A stretch of DNA of 64,000 bases from a virus. How positions within the stretch are numbered: position 1 is the first letter of the stretch; each line of letters opens with the position of its first letter. The DNA lies in IMG/VR virus record IMGVR_UViG_3300021379_000006, positions 53,830 through 117,829 of that record; one strand, given 5' to 3'. The notes below the pieces were generated by a model, which made no database searches, had not been told where the DNA came from, and worked only from the letters and a program-made list of their open reading frames with translations. Position numbers and translations under genes: made by a program. Shown here one piece after another: positions 1-11,900 of this stretch.

Positions 1-2985
1 AAAGAAAGCAGCGCCTCTTTCTACAATTGATTCATAGTTACCAGGATTAGCCATAAACTCAACAGCTTTATCATAAGCTCTTGTTCTATATTGTAGCTCA
101 CCATAGTCAACCATTTTCTTTAAGACCTCTTTTACTTTAGCTTTGTTTGCATAAGCTCCATTTTCTTCTGCTAAGAATTCAATGTAAGCAACAAATGCTT
201 TTTCTAAAGTTGATGTTTCAGTTGACTTAAGAATCTTTTCTCCATTAACTTCTTCAAGCTCACTTGCAATGGTTGTAAGACTACCAATCTTTCTTTTATC
301 AAATCTAGTTGCACCGTCTTTGCCTTTAGTTGATATTTGATTCTTGGGATCTGTTAATACCTTACGATAATTATTAAGGAGCTTAAGTTTCTTTTCTTTT
401 TTAGCCAACAACTCTGCATCAGCTTCAGATTCTTTTAATGCTATAATCTCCGCTTGTAGTAAAGAAATCTCTCTTTGTATAGTATCTGGATCCAGAAGAG
501 TTGTTAGATCACTTGCGCCTAACTTAGATATATTAATACCACCCTCTGTTCCAGGAACATATACTAAATCACTTGATGATAGTTCATTAGCAATTGTTTG
601 CATCCTTTTTAAAGAATCTTCAAATGCTGTTCTAGTAAACATTGCTAGGTATCTTGCATGATTCCAAGCTATTTGTTTGTATAACTCATTATTATACTCT
701 CTAGATCCTTTCTTATAAGCATTTGCATCATATGGATTTGGGAACTTATCATTAAGATCATTGTAGTTATCTTCTATCTTATATGATTTATCTAAGAAAT
801 CTTGCAATCTCTTTCTAACCTTACCACTCTTTGCATCTTTAGCTGCATTAGGAAAAGCTTGAGCAAGTTCTTCATCTGATAGGTTCATTAAATCTTTTAG
901 TTGTTTTCTAAAAGGTTCAATCATATCATTCTGCAGCAAAGATTCTAATTGAGCAAACTCTAAGTAATCTTGGTTATCTTTAAAACCAAGAGGATCTTGC
1001 TCATATGCAGATCTTTGTTGTTCTGCAGCAGCTTGTCTTACCTTAACAAAGTTTAAGTTTGCTGTATCAAATAAAGAATTTAGTTCTGCTTGTTGATCCC
1101 ATTTTTCATTTGCAGTCTTTACAAGAGTGTTTAAAAGATTTTCTCTATCCTGCTTGTTCTTCTGGAACTCCTCCTTATTAAAGATTCTATTATACGTATC
1201 TGGTACTGTATTATAGATAAGTTTAGATCCACCACCTAGGATACCCCCGGTAGCAAACCCAGACATAAAGACCTCAAAACCTTGAGCTGAGTATTGACTA
1301 TCAACAGCATTATTTAATGCAGCATTAAGTGCAACACGAGTGTCTGTTGCTGGATCCTTAAGCAGTTCGCTATAGTAATCTACAACACCAACTTGTAAAC
1401 CTTCTTGGTAAAGTTCCTGAACACCTTCTGCAATATTAGCTGCAAAGAATCTTAAAGCACCGTGGGCACCTTTCATCACATAATCCCCAAAACTATATGC
1501 ATTTCTTCTTTGTTGTCTACCAGCTTTGGTCCAAATGCTTTTCTTTACTTCAAAAGGACTTCTTGCTATCTTACCATCAACACCAACTGTTTTCTTAGTT
1601 TGGAGTATTTTTTTACCGAGTTTGCCAGTACTATTGTCAAGTGCTCTAGCCAATCCTCTACTAAAAGGACTAACAACAGCGCCTAAACTAATTCTATTAG
1701 TCAAATAAATTACAGGAGCGTTTGCCCAAGTTGTAGTTGAACTGGCTTTAACCGCTTGTTCTTGAATTGATGCAAGCTGAGCATCTGTTAGATTTTTTTG
1801 ACCTGTTCTATCTCTTTCAATTTGAATACCATTAGACATCATGGTATTATAAACAAACCCAGACTCAAGACGGCTTTCATCAAGAGCTAGATCAATCATT
1901 CTGATATCTCTGTAAAAACCACCAAAAGCAGCATACCCTTTACCAAGTTTATGTATTGCAGTACCTACATCTTTTGTTTTATCAAAGCTTCTTAGGGCTT
2001 GCATTGTTTCAGGTAAGAATATTCTTCCTGCTAGATTTTCTCCTGATTTAATTCCTGTCCAAAAATCACGGGCTTTATCAGTATTTCTTAAAGCACCAAC
2101 AATAGATCTCCCACCTTTAAAAGCTCTACCAATAGCAAATGCATCGCCCATTCTGTTAAACATCCTTGTAAGTCTGGCCATATTATAAGCAGTTCTTGCA
2201 GTTGAAGCTGCTGCTGCTCCTGCAGCTGCTACACCAGATGCGCCACCTGTTACAGGTGTTGCAGCAGCTAGTGCTGCCGTTCCTGCCCACATTGCAATTT
2301 CTTCTGCTGCAATGCTTGACATAATACTAATACTATATGCGGAGTTCAATGCAAATCTGTTAAATGCTGCACCAAATCCTTCACGAGTATCATTACCAAT
2401 TCTCAGGGCTTCTTCCATTTTTACAGCAGATTCTGTGTCTGGATCTCCATCAAATAAATCAAATACACCTTGATTATTATTATCAAACAGTGCATCTGAT
2501 AAACCAAAGAAACTAAAACCGGGTGAAAAGTTTTCACCAAATTGGCTCATTGCTCTACTAAAGTTATCATACCATGTAGAGTTCTCATTGTAATAAGTCT
2601 CATTGTCTCTATATGGATTAAAGCCTAAGTCTGCAAATTTTGGATGAGCATAAAAATGATCAAAGTTTGTTTCTCTAATACTAAAAGATGTTCTTGGCTT
2701 AATATCTCTTTGACTAGTTGGTTCAGAAAATGTTTGTTTAACATCAAACCACGTGTTCGCAAAATCTACAGGCTTTTGTTGAGGAACTCCTTGAGCAGAT
2801 CCAGGAACACCATTGATATAAGGACTTATGGTAGTAACCATATTAAGATACTCATCATCTACAGTTTGTAGATAATCAGGATCATATCCTAAATCTAAAA
2901 TATCAACTGGTTCATATTCTCTATTTGCTTGTGATGAATTTGAAAACCCCTGTTGATCTAGTGGTTTGTTTAAATTATTATCCAT
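1..2985 (-). CDS. Giant virion/ejection-type protein, C-terminus beyond window edge
   Basis: Reading frame open from an ATG at 2985 to the left edge, so at least 995 codons are visible and the end is missing. The N-terminus is Asn/Gln-rich. A strongly Ala/Gly-rich hydrophobic stretch lies at about residues 215-260 (AAEEIAIWAGTAALAAATPV and on). The rest is long charged, helical-looking sequence with coiled-coil character near residues 850-930. It is the last visible gene of the giant-protein run and starts 18 nt after the stop of the 1035-aa gene. In crAss-like phages this position holds internal cargo proteins delivered with the DNA, often followed by a giant RNA polymerase. No polymerase motif is visible in this part. 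Internal ejection protein is an inference from position, size and the hydrophobic segment. Confidence 0.8.
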   Translation of the reverse strand, partial: MDNNLNKPLDQQGFSNSSQANREYEPVDILDLGYDPDYLQTVDDEYLNMVTTISPYINGVPGSAQGVPQQKPVDFANTWFDVKQTFSEPTSQRDIKPRTSFSIRETNFDHFYAHPKFADLGFNPYRDNETYYNENSTWYDNFSRAMSQFGENFSPGFSFFGLSDALFDNNNQGVFDLFDGDPDTESAVKMEEALRIGNDTREGFGAAFNRFALNSAYSISIMSSIAAEEIAMWAGTAALAAATPVTGGASGVAAAGAAAASTARTAYNMARLTRMFNRMGDAFAIGRAFKGGRSIVGALRNTDKARDFWTGIKSGENLAGRIFLPETMQALRSFDKTKDVGTAIHKLGKGYAAFGGFYRDIRMIDLALDESRLESGFVYNTMMSNGIQIERDRTGQKNLTDAQLASIQEQAVKASSTTTWANAPVIYLTNRISLGAVVSPFSRGLARALDNSTGKLGKKILQTKKTVGVDGKIARSPFEVKKSIWTKAGRQQRRNAYSFGDYVMKGAHGALRFFAANIAEGVQELYQEGLQVGVVDYYSELLKDPATDTRVALNAALNNAVDSQYSAQGFEVFMSGFATGGILGGGSKLIYNTVPDTYNRIFNKEEFQKNKQDRENLLNTLVKTANEKWDQQAELNSLFDTANLNFVKVRQAAAEQQRSAYEQDPLGFKDNQDYLEFAQLESLLQNDMIEPFRKQLKDLMNLSDEELAQAFPNAAKDAKSGKVRKRLQDFLDKSYKIEDNYNDLNDKFPNPYDANAYKKGSREYNNELYKQIAWNHARYLAMFTRTAFEDSLKRMQTIANELSSSDLVYVPGTEGGINISKLGASDLTTLLDPDTIQREISLLQAEIIALKESEADAELLAKKEKKLKLLNNYRKVLTDPKNQISTKGKDGATRFDKRKIGSLTTIASELEEVNGEKILKSTETSTLEKAFVAYIEFLAEENGAYANKAKVKEVLKKMVDYGELQYRTRAYDKAVEFMANPGNYESIVERGAAFF

Positions 2986-3003
2986 GCCTAGATATTATAT
3001 TCT

Positions 3004-6000
3004 TTATTTTTGTGTCTTGTTATATAAAGCTTCTGCAGCTTGATTTTTTTCTAAAATCTCCTGCATCTTTATAAACTCAATATAGTCAGCAATTTGTTGT
3101 ATTCCATTTGCTTTAACAGGTTGACCAGCTAATTCTCCGTATACAGATGGATCCATTGGATATCTTATCATTTCCATTGGGCGTGTTATTTCAACGTAAT
3201 GATTTTCTGTACCTGCAGTTGGATCAAATGATCTCTCTGTTAAAGTTGTATAATATACACCATTATTTCTCCAAATTTTAAATTCTCCTGCGCCAGGAAT
3301 TTCTCTGTGGTATTTACCATCAAATTGAATTTCAGTATCTACCATAGAATAATTATAATTGCTTTGTGAGTAACCACTTATATCTTGATCTGGATTTACC
3401 ATAAGTGTAATTGTAGAAAATTTATCTTTTTCTATTTTTTCAAGAATACCATAACCAGGATCATCTGTATCACCCGTTGCTAATTTCTTTAAATAATCTT
3501 GATCAAATGTAATTACATATGCCCCATCTTTTGAAGGGGAGTCTATTGCTCCATATGCATCTATATAGCTGACACTAAATAAAGCTTTATCTTTTATACT
3601 AGAACCTTGACTACCAGCATCAAGATCCATTAACGCTTGCCCAACAACACGTCTTGCTTTATCACCATCTTTTTCAACTTTTTTGGTAACGTCTGAACTT
3701 TCAAACTCTCTAACATCACCGGGGATATATTGAACACCACCTGTGCTAACTTGATTAATTAAATCAACAAGAACATTTTCTTGTTCTGTAGTTAAACCAT
3801 TAATGTTACTAGGAACAATAACCCCTGAGTTATATGAGTTAGACATAAATGCAGAACCATCTGACATATTTTTTACAGAACCACCTCTTAGAACTTGATA
3901 TACATCAAACACTTCATATGGTCTTTCTGCTCCAGCATCTGTATCTGCTTCAGTTGTAGCATAATAGTTATAGTATCCATTTAAGGTTCTATTTAGCACG
4001 TTATATTGTTTTTCATAAGCTTTAGTAGCTTCTTCTGTAACCCAGTCTTCATCAAGGGTTTCCTCCATATTGCCGCTCCATCCATAGGTACCCATAGGTG
4101 TAACCACACGCTCCGTACCTTTTGTATAGAAATCTTCATCAAGCCGTACCCAATCTGTATATTCTCTTCTTCTTGCTTTTTCTATGGCTACATCAATAAA
4201 TTCTTCTTTAGACAAAATCTTACCATCTTGAACAATGGATGGAGCACCATAACTCATATCATAAAGAACTTCTTCTACTCCAACCGCGTCTTTAAAGTTA
4301 AGTATCTGTCCCCAGTTAGCTACTGCTTTTGTTTCTAGTAACTCTCTACCACGCTCAGTTCGCATTGCTAAACCTTGCATATCGCTCATCCTATTTTTAA
4401 ACAAAGTAGCTTGAGCGTTTGTAATATTTGGTGCTTTCTCTGTCCTAGAGTCTTGAGTTGCAAGAGCTTCATCAATTTTCTCATATTCTTTTGCAACCCA
4501 CTCTTTATATTGAGGTTTTTGTAATTCTACTCTAGCTTCATCTAAAGTAAATACTTTATCACCACCTTGAGTTGGAAGAGTTATAGTTTCAGGAGTACCA
4601 GCTTGACCTCTACTTGCCTGGTCAATTTGATAGTAATCTAATACTACACCAACTGTTTCATTATAGATTTTGTCATCTGCATCTTTGAATTCTGTTTCTG
4701 CTAATTTTAGAGCATCAAAATCAGCTTGTGGTTCGCCATCTGCATTTGCAACATACGATACATCTTGTTGACCTGTACTAAGCTTACCCAAAGCATTACC
4801 TAATCTACTTTCAGGTGATAATAAACCTGCTTTTATTCTTGCAGCTTCTAGCTCATTTGCTCTGTTTAATGCATTTTGTTCAGCTCTAAATTTTCTATCT
4901 GCTGCATCACGGATCATATCAAGCTTGTGCTTTTCTATGTCTCTTTGAAAATCATTAATTTCAATATCTCTACTAGCACTTTGCATAGAATAACTTCTAG
5001 CTGCTGCTCTTAGATCATCATTAATATTCCAGTTCATTAACATAGCATAAGCTTTGTTAATCAATGCTTCTTCATCTGGGGTAGGTTGACTAACAGATCC
5101 CAATAAAGCTCTATTAGATTCTGTTTCTAACTCCATTTCTTCAAGAGCTAATACAACTTGCTCATAAGCAGATCTTTGAGCTGGTGATAATCTATCTTCT
5201 CCAACATCAGTAATTTTTGCTTCATGCTTCTCTCTTAGTTCTTTTAACTCTTTTAATTTTCCTTGTTGAGTTAATTCTAATTCTGCTGCTTTAAAGTTAA
5301 TATCTGCTATTAAACTTTGTGCCCATTGTACTCTACCTTCATTTATTGATTGATATTTACCAGCAGCTACACCATCTTCAGCATGTCTTCTTGCTTTTAC
5401 ATATGCATCAGCAGAATAGGCTCTTTGAACATTTGCATTATTAGCCAATGCTCTTCTGACTCTTTCAAATGATGCATCATATACAAGCTCACCATTCTTT
5501 TGTTTTATAATAAACTTGTTATCTTTTGTAAAATAAAAATCCTCAACTTCTAAACCCGATTCTTCCAAATAGTTTAATGCCATATCATATAGATTGACAT
5601 TAGGTATATAAGTAGGTAGAGGTTTATTTGCAGCGTCTTCGGGAGATGCTTCTATAAAATCTTGCATTTGATAGTTTAGGTAATCAATACCTGTCTGCCA
5701 ATACTTATTACTAGCATCTGAGTTTGGAGCATTTAATAAGCTTTGAGCTCGTTGTAATTCTCCTTTATATCTTGCTGTTCTATAGATATCCTGTTGAACT
5801 AGTTTATTTTCTATAAATGGATTAAAGACACCACGTGCTTGATCTACGTTTGCACCAATAGATAAATCTAATTCAGCTATTTGATTAATACGTGGAACCA
5901 ATTGCTGAGCAAATTGATCTCTAATTTGTTGAGTATCTTGTCTTGATAAATCTGCATAGACAACACTACCATACAAATCATTTATTGCTTTATAGTTTGT

Positions 6001-6111
6001 ATCGTATCTATCCTGACGTGTAGAAAGTACCGCTTGAGCAAATTTAAAATCTGGTTCAAACGGTTCATACGTGGGGATGTAACTATCTATTCCTGGTATA
6101 TAAGTTGCCAT
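3004..6111 (-). CDS. Conserved crAss-like internal virion (cargo-type) protein, 1035 aa
   Basis: Starts MATYIPGIDSYIPTYEPFEP, followed by repeated R/Q/D-rich helical sequence (LYGSVVYADLSRQDTQQIRD at about residues 47-66). I remember this N-terminal signature from large uncharacterised virion proteins of crAss-like phages. The first ~450 residues are helical and charged; the C-terminal half has more beta-type sequence with many Asp, Gly and Tyr. No enzyme motif was found. It lies between the 931-aa and the >995-aa giant genes on the same strand with a short AT-rich spacer, which fits co-transcription. A structural or injected role is inferred from context only. Confidence 0.8.
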   Translation of the reverse strand: MATYIPGIDSYIPTYEPFEPDFKFAQAVLSTRQDRYDTNYKAINDLYGSVVYADLSRQDTQQIRDQFAQQLVPRINQIAELDLSIGANVDQARGVFNPFIENKLVQQDIYRTARYKGELQRAQSLLNAPNSDASNKYWQTGIDYLNYQMQDFIEASPEDAANKPLPTYIPNVNLYDMALNYLEESGLEVEDFYFTKDNKFIIKQKNGELVYDASFERVRRALANNANVQRAYSADAYVKARRHAEDGVAAGKYQSINEGRVQWAQSLIADINFKAAELELTQQGKLKELKELREKHEAKITDVGEDRLSPAQRSAYEQVVLALEEMELETESNRALLGSVSQPTPDEEALINKAYAMLMNWNINDDLRAAARSYSMQSASRDIEINDFQRDIEKHKLDMIRDAADRKFRAEQNALNRANELEAARIKAGLLSPESRLGNALGKLSTGQQDVSYVANADGEPQADFDALKLAETEFKDADDKIYNETVGVVLDYYQIDQASRGQAGTPETITLPTQGGDKVFTLDEARVELQKPQYKEWVAKEYEKIDEALATQDSRTEKAPNITNAQATLFKNRMSDMQGLAMRTERGRELLETKAVANWGQILNFKDAVGVEEVLYDMSYGAPSIVQDGKILSKEEFIDVAIEKARRREYTDWVRLDEDFYTKGTERVVTPMGTYGWSGNMEETLDEDWVTEEATKAYEKQYNVLNRTLNGYYNYYATTEADTDAGAERPYEVFDVYQVLRGGSVKNMSDGSAFMSNSYNSGVIVPSNINGLTTEQENVLVDLINQVSTGGVQYIPGDVREFESSDVTKKVEKDGDKARRVVGQALMDLDAGSQGSSIKDKALFSVSYIDAYGAIDSPSKDGAYVITFDQDYLKKLATGDTDDPGYGILEKIEKDKFSTITLMVNPDQDISGYSQSNYNYSMVDTEIQFDGKYHREIPGAGEFKIWRNNGVYYTTLTERSFDPTAGTENHYVEITRPMEMIRYPMDPSVYGELAGQPVKANGIQQIADYIEFIKMQEILEKNQAAEALYNKTQK

Positions 6112-6170
6112 AAATCTAAATTACTAAAATTTTCTAAGTTTTAAAAGCTTTATGCTTACACTCTTTAAGT

Positions 6171-8966
6171 TTATGAACCCATCTTTCCTGTGTAAAAAGG
6201 CACTGCAAACTTCTTAATTTCTTTTCCTTTTTTTCCTTGACCATTTGCTAAACTCATTGTCGCAAGTACTTCTGGTGTAAGACCATACATTTCTGCATAA
6301 TTCCCACTAAGCATTGGATTCTCTGCTTGAGTTGTTCCTGAAGTATAGTAATCTATCATAGCTTTGTTGACACCATCTTCACCAAACATGTTATACAAAT
6401 CTTGTAGATCTTGCATACGTTGTTGTTTAGCAACTCTAGGATCTCCTTGCTTACTTGGAATAGGTCTTCTACCATTTACAAAATCAATGGTACCACCTGT
6501 TACAGGATTAATATTAAATTGATCATAAAGACTACTTAAATTGTAAGCGCCCACTGCATTTGTAAGAGCATCTGCCTGCCAGTTCATGAAATCATTCATG
6601 TCAGCATTCTTTTCATTATCATACATTTGCAATGTAGCTTGTGTTGCATCATACAATTGATCAGTTCTTTCAGCATTTAATCTGTTAACCGCAAAGTCTA
6701 ATTGAGCCTGACGTGTTAAACCAGAATTAACTGTATTAATATTTCTACCATGAACTCTTGCAAATGCGTTAGCGGCTTGCGTCATTGCATCACCAGACAT
6801 TTTACTTAACCTAGCACTTGTGCTTTGAGGACCCGCAAAAGCACCTACTGCCTGCGCAGCTATATTATATTTCTCATTTACATCTGCAAGCTGTCTTGTA
6901 GGTTCTTCTAGTACATAATCTATTCTTGGTCTTTCAATAGGCTGTCTGAACGGCATGTACATATTTCTATCTCTAAGAGCAATTGCTGCTCCCTTATATA
7001 GATCTTGTGTGTAGAAGTCAAGATCAGGATCTCTATATGTTTGTATATCTCCTGGTTCATCACAGCATTCTAATGAATATGTACCATCGGGACAAAGACA
7101 TCCTTCTTCTTCTTTTTCTTTTTCTGGTTCTGGCTCTGCTACTTGTAAGAATTGATTCAAAGTATTATTACCGTAGAATCCATCTTTCTTAGAAATCTTC
7201 TTATTTACAGCCCAGTTAGTATTTTGATTTGGTCCAGTTGCTGTATATGATAAGTATGGCTCAGCATTATCCTTATCTGCTATAGTAACAGCTTGGAAGA
7301 ATAATTGATTTAATTGTGTTGTTTTGTCATCAATGTTATAACCACCATAAAGATCTGGATAAAGTTCTGCTGCTCTATCAAATAAAGCTTGAGTGTTTTT
7401 ATTTTTTCTATCTCCTCTACCTCTATCTAACTCTTTTGCATATCTCATGTCTTCAGGCATAAGATCTGCAATCATATAGTTATTCTTTTGGTAGTCTAGG
7501 AATGTTTGAACCATCTCAGCCTTAGATGGGATATCAGATTCAGGAATACCTTGCGCCTTTGCGTTAGCAACAAAAGCAACATAAGCTCTATCAATTGTAG
7601 TTTCCCACATAGGATCACCAGAAGTAAATAGTCTTTCTAGTTCTTGATATTGTGAATAGTTATCACCTAACCCTCTACCACCTTCAATCTCTGAAACATC
7701 TAAGGTTGTTCTACCACCTCTTCTTGAAGCAGCAGGTGCCGCAGCAGGTGCCGCAGCAGGAGAAGGTGTAGGAGAAGGTGGTGCAGAAGCTCCAGCAGCT
7801 GAACCAGAAATAGTTGTAGCAGGAATAGTTGTAGCAGGAGGAGTAGGATCAAGAGGACCGGATGCTTTAACATATGCTTGTGCATCACCACTCCAAACCC
7901 AGCCTGCATTTTCCATTGTTGTATTATACTGAGTACCAGCATGTGGATTTCCTGTTGGAATAAGACTTCCTACAGGATTACCCTCTGTATCTACCGCATG
8001 TTTTCCTATTTCTACATACTTGCCGTTTGTAAATTGATATGCTGTACCGTTTGCTGGATTAAAATAATAAACACCTTCTTGAGCATCTGCTGTAAATGGT
8101 ATACCATATCTACCATTAGACATTTTTTGATATTCAATACCATTTTGGGCTCTTGGTAATTCCATACCATAAGCAGCCATAGGTTGTGACATTTGACCAG
8201 CTTGTTCCATTATCTGTCTTAATGCCATTACCTGAGCTTGTTGCTCTGGAGATAATCCTTCAAACATTCTTTGTGCAGCTTGCTCTCTTGTGATATTCTC
8301 TACTTTCTGAGTAAACTCAATAGGATTAATACCTTGAGAAATCAAATAAGGATGAGCAGTTGCTGGAACACCATCTGAAAATTGTTTCTTTGCTTCTTGT
8401 CCAAATGCTAATTTTGATAAACTCATTTGATTTTTATCTATCATTAATTCAGCACTTTTGGTTGTAATGTTATCTGCAAAAGGATCTGCCATTGCTCCTA
8501 TGTATTCATTGAGCTGGTATTTTTTAGAAACCTTAGCTGGAGTCATTTTCTTTCTTGATTCAATACCAAACTCTGCAAGCTCTTGTCTATTAAACTTCAT
8601 TTTAGCTGTATCAGAAAATACAAATGATTGCTCTGGCAAATACATTGGTACGCCACCACTACTGTGTCTAGGACCTTTAATGTCATACAAACCAAATCTA
8701 CCATCATTATTAAGATCTGTCAATACAGTCTCACCACCTTCTGCTTCTATATTAGCAACTTCTCTAGGTACGGATGATAAAGAGTATCTAACATCTACGT
8801 CATTGGTATTGTTAAATTGGTCATTACCAAAATTATAAGGAGATGTAACAAGACCATAACCAGATTGATCTCCGGTCATCATACCGCCATGTTTCATCTT
8901 TTTTGTAACCTTACCGTTTTTAATTTCAAAACCATCAGGTAATTTTTTTAATCTAATCTTTGCCAT
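6171..8966 (-). CDS. Modular giant virion protein with LPxAQ-type motif, 931 aa
   Basis: The N-terminus has a basic start and a Gly-rich HGGMMTGDQSG segment, then a block around residues 70-125 (AEGGETVLTDLNNDGRFGLY, RHSSGGVPMYLPEQSFVFSD) that I recognise from crAss-like cargo proteins. A motif YGMELPRAQNG lies near residue 269. After it come a beta-like module and a low-complexity Pro/Ala/Thr linker at about residues 370-425, encoded by short GCAGCAGGTGCC-type repeats. The C-terminal part is helical and Asn/Gln-rich. A Cys cluster (CLCPDG, ECC) sits near residue 625. The start is 2 nt from the stop of the 1204-aa gene, so the two are one operon. The function is unknown; packaged virion protein is the likely role. 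Confidence 0.78.
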   Translation of the reverse strand: MAKIRLKKLPDGFEIKNGKVTKKMKHGGMMTGDQSGYGLVTSPYNFGNDQFNNTNDVDVRYSLSSVPREVANIEAEGGETVLTDLNNDGRFGLYDIKGPRHSSGGVPMYLPEQSFVFSDTAKMKFNRQELAEFGIESRKKMTPAKVSKKYQLNEYIGAMADPFADNITTKSAELMIDKNQMSLSKLAFGQEAKKQFSDGVPATAHPYLISQGINPIEFTQKVENITREQAAQRMFEGLSPEQQAQVMALRQIMEQAGQMSQPMAAYGMELPRAQNGIEYQKMSNGRYGIPFTADAQEGVYYFNPANGTAYQFTNGKYVEIGKHAVDTEGNPVGSLIPTGNPHAGTQYNTTMENAGWVWSGDAQAYVKASGPLDPTPPATTIPATTISGSAAGASAPPSPTPSPAAAPAAAPAASRRGGRTTLDVSEIEGGRGLGDNYSQYQELERLFTSGDPMWETTIDRAYVAFVANAKAQGIPESDIPSKAEMVQTFLDYQKNNYMIADLMPEDMRYAKELDRGRGDRKNKNTQALFDRAAELYPDLYGGYNIDDKTTQLNQLFFQAVTIADKDNAEPYLSYTATGPNQNTNWAVNKKISKKDGFYGNNTLNQFLQVAEPEPEKEKEEEGCLCPDGTYSLECCDEPGDIQTYRDPDLDFYTQDLYKGAAIALRDRNMYMPFRQPIERPRIDYVLEEPTRQLADVNEKYNIAAQAVGAFAGPQSTSARLSKMSGDAMTQAANAFARVHGRNINTVNSGLTRQAQLDFAVNRLNAERTDQLYDATQATLQMYDNEKNADMNDFMNWQADALTNAVGAYNLSSLYDQFNINPVTGGTIDFVNGRRPIPSKQGDPRVAKQQRMQDLQDLYNMFGEDGVNKAMIDYYTSGTTQAENPMLSGNYAEMYGLTPEVLATMSLANGQGKKGKEIKKFAVPFYTGKMGS

Positions 8967-8968
8967 AA

Positions 8969-11900
8969 TTATAACATTTCTATGTCTGCTCCAGCAGCTA
9001 TTAATGCAGCAAGAGTATCATTATCTACTTCTAGTTCTCCACCATATTCACGTTCTATCTTTCCTGCAGATGTATAACCTTGTCTAACAGCCTCAGTAAC
9101 TAAGGCCGCAGCTTCTTCTGGAGTATTTGTAGTTGCACCAATTATAGAACCCAAAAAGTTATTATACATATCCATTCCAGATTCCTTAGCCTTTGTCATA
9201 AAAGGTCTTTCATCCTTACCAAATGCGGAAGCTTCGTGACCGGCGCCCAAAATATTTGCACCAATAGCACCTATTATTTCATCATGAGGAAGATAATCTG
9301 AAAAAGGAATATAAGCTCCTGCTTTATCTGCTATTGTTTGAGCAGTAACAGCTGATGAATAACCATGTCTTAATGGATCTGAGTTTATATCTCTAAACTC
9401 CATCAAAGCTTCAAGACTCTTATAAGCATCAGAATTCTTTTTAGTTTCCCAAATTTCTGTTAAACGATTCAACTCTGCTATTTCTTCATCAGTAAATTTG
9501 CTTTTATCATAGTCATGTATACGCATTAACCTGTCTTCATATCTATATAACTCGTCTTGAGCGCCATCAATGTCATCTATTATCATTTGTTGTTCCTTCG
9601 TATATGGGAAGTCATAACGCATAGAACCAAGAGAATTATCTACTTGATCTTCTAAATATCCTAAAAGATTACCTTTATTGTATGCATATTTAAGATCAGA
9701 ATAATTTTCTTCTGGAGGATCTCCACCATTTTGCATTTCCTCTTTATGCAAATATCCCATCTTAGCCATTCTTTCATGATCAGCTGGTACTTTAGCTTTA
9801 TAACCTTTACCGCTTTCAGGATCATACATCATGTGTGGTTCAAACTCACCGCCTTTTTTATACATTTCTTTACCGTACATAGCAGGTGCATAATAATCAA
9901 CAAGATTGTCTGGTTCAGCTAATCCAGTGTTCACGTCAAATGTTCCTCTCTTATTTGCAGGATTTTCTACAGCTCTATAAATTCTATCAGCCATAGTAGA
10001 GTTTCTCAATTCATTTTTGTAGTTAAAGTAATCTTGCTCTGCAAAAAACTCATTAGCAAAGTTTGCTCCCATTACAGCAAAGTTTGAAACATCTCCATAT
10101 GCTTGCATGTATGGGTTATCTTGTATAAATGTAGATATCTGTTTTGGTATGTTTTTTAACTGTCTTCTTCTTGTTACAGTAGGTTGTTCTGTTGTTTGAT
10201 TTCCAGAGTATGCAGATAAATCTATATTTCTTAATTCTGGCATTGCTGCTTCAGAAGTTAATGATGAAAGATCAACTTCTTTAGGATTTAAACCAACAAC
10301 AGGCATTGCAAGTGGTCTATCAAATTCTTCTGCTACATCATCTAATGCTGTCTGATCAAAGTAAGCACCACCCATACCAGATCCACCTGACCAATTGTAT
10401 GGAGGACCAAATTGAGCTTTAGGTAATTCAGAGCCGTATTTTAATTCTGGAAAACTACCACCTTTATATACGTAGTCACTTAATTTTGGTTGAATTACTT
10501 CATGAGCTTCACCTTCAAAAGCATTAGTATCATCATATGGATCATATTCTTGCGCTGGATCCCGCCATTCCCTAAAGGCTCCTTTTCCAAAACGCAGAAG
10601 AGAGTTTAATGTGCCATCTCTTCTTATTTGCAAATTATGAGCTAGCTCATCAATTATCTTTTCTCTTATTTGCTCGTCAGTCATTCCTGCACGTCCTAAA
10701 TAAACTATATTGTCTCTATTTATTGGATTAACGTGAGCTCTGCGTCTATTAGATCCGGTTGCTGCATCTAACCATCCTGCATCACCATAAAAAGGCACAG
10801 AAAACCTTTCATTATCTAAACCAAGCGTCAAAGGTGGTTGACCTGCCCTTTGCCAAACCTCTCTATATCTTTTTGCTTCTTCATCTGAAAGACCTTTTGT
10901 TGCACGCTTTAAAAGTTCTTCAGTCTCATTATCTGGTGCTTCATCTTTATAGTTTGTTGTGTATCTTGTATCACCATAAAGAAAAGATTCACCTCTACCC
11001 AAATCATTTCTAGCTGCAGCAAATGCTTCATCTTTATCAGCGTATTGATTATAGTTGGGAAGAGATTCATATCCATCATCATCTGTCCATACCCAATTCT
11101 TAGGTGATGTTAATAGTGCACCTGCAGTTTCTAATTGTCTTTTTGTAGGTTTATTAAAAGTCAATTCATCAGGAATCAAACCTTCTTTGCCATCAAGCCA
11201 ACCATCATTCCAATAAGTGTCCGAGCCTCCTAAAGCTGAATTACCCCAATTTAATAAATCAACAAGACCATATTGAGCTTTGGGTAATGTAGAGCCTCCA
11301 TATTTAAATTGAGATTCCTGTTCGTATATCTGTCTTAGCTGAGCTTCATTTAAACCCATTAGTCTAGGGCTTGTAGCATTGGCAACATACCAATCTTTAA
11401 ATCCATCATTAGATCCCTCTTGCGTATCATCTACTGGTGGAATCTGAACAACACTTCTTTCAGGAGTATTAGAAGAAATCATTGCAGGGAGTGGTTGATC
11501 ATTCTCAGTTTCACCTAGCATTGTGCGTCTATACATATCGCTCAATGCTTTGTCTCCTGCTATATTATAGCTGCTGTATTGATTCCCTGTGTTAATTAAG
11601 CCTGTACCGCTTGGGTAGTCTTTTGCGCCAAGCAACATTTGTTTTTCTTCTAGATCCATGTTATCAATATTCTCCATGAATCTTGCCAATGATATACCAG
11701 AAACTCTATTGTTTTTTCCAATCATCTTTCTTTCAAGATCATTGGATGCAATTGCAGATTTATAATCATTTGCTTCTGGATCAAAATCAACCCTGCTGTT
11801 TAGTAAAAGATCATTTGTGTACTGGTCTCTTGTTCTAATATTTCCTTCAGCAAAATCATTGAAATTAACAACATAATTGCTTGGATCAAGATTACCATAA

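Noticed and set aside
7700-7942. Leu-rich minus-strand ORF within the 931-aa gene
   Set aside because: Shadow frame of the Pro/Ala-rich linker; Leu runs result from repeated GCAGCAGG-type DNA.
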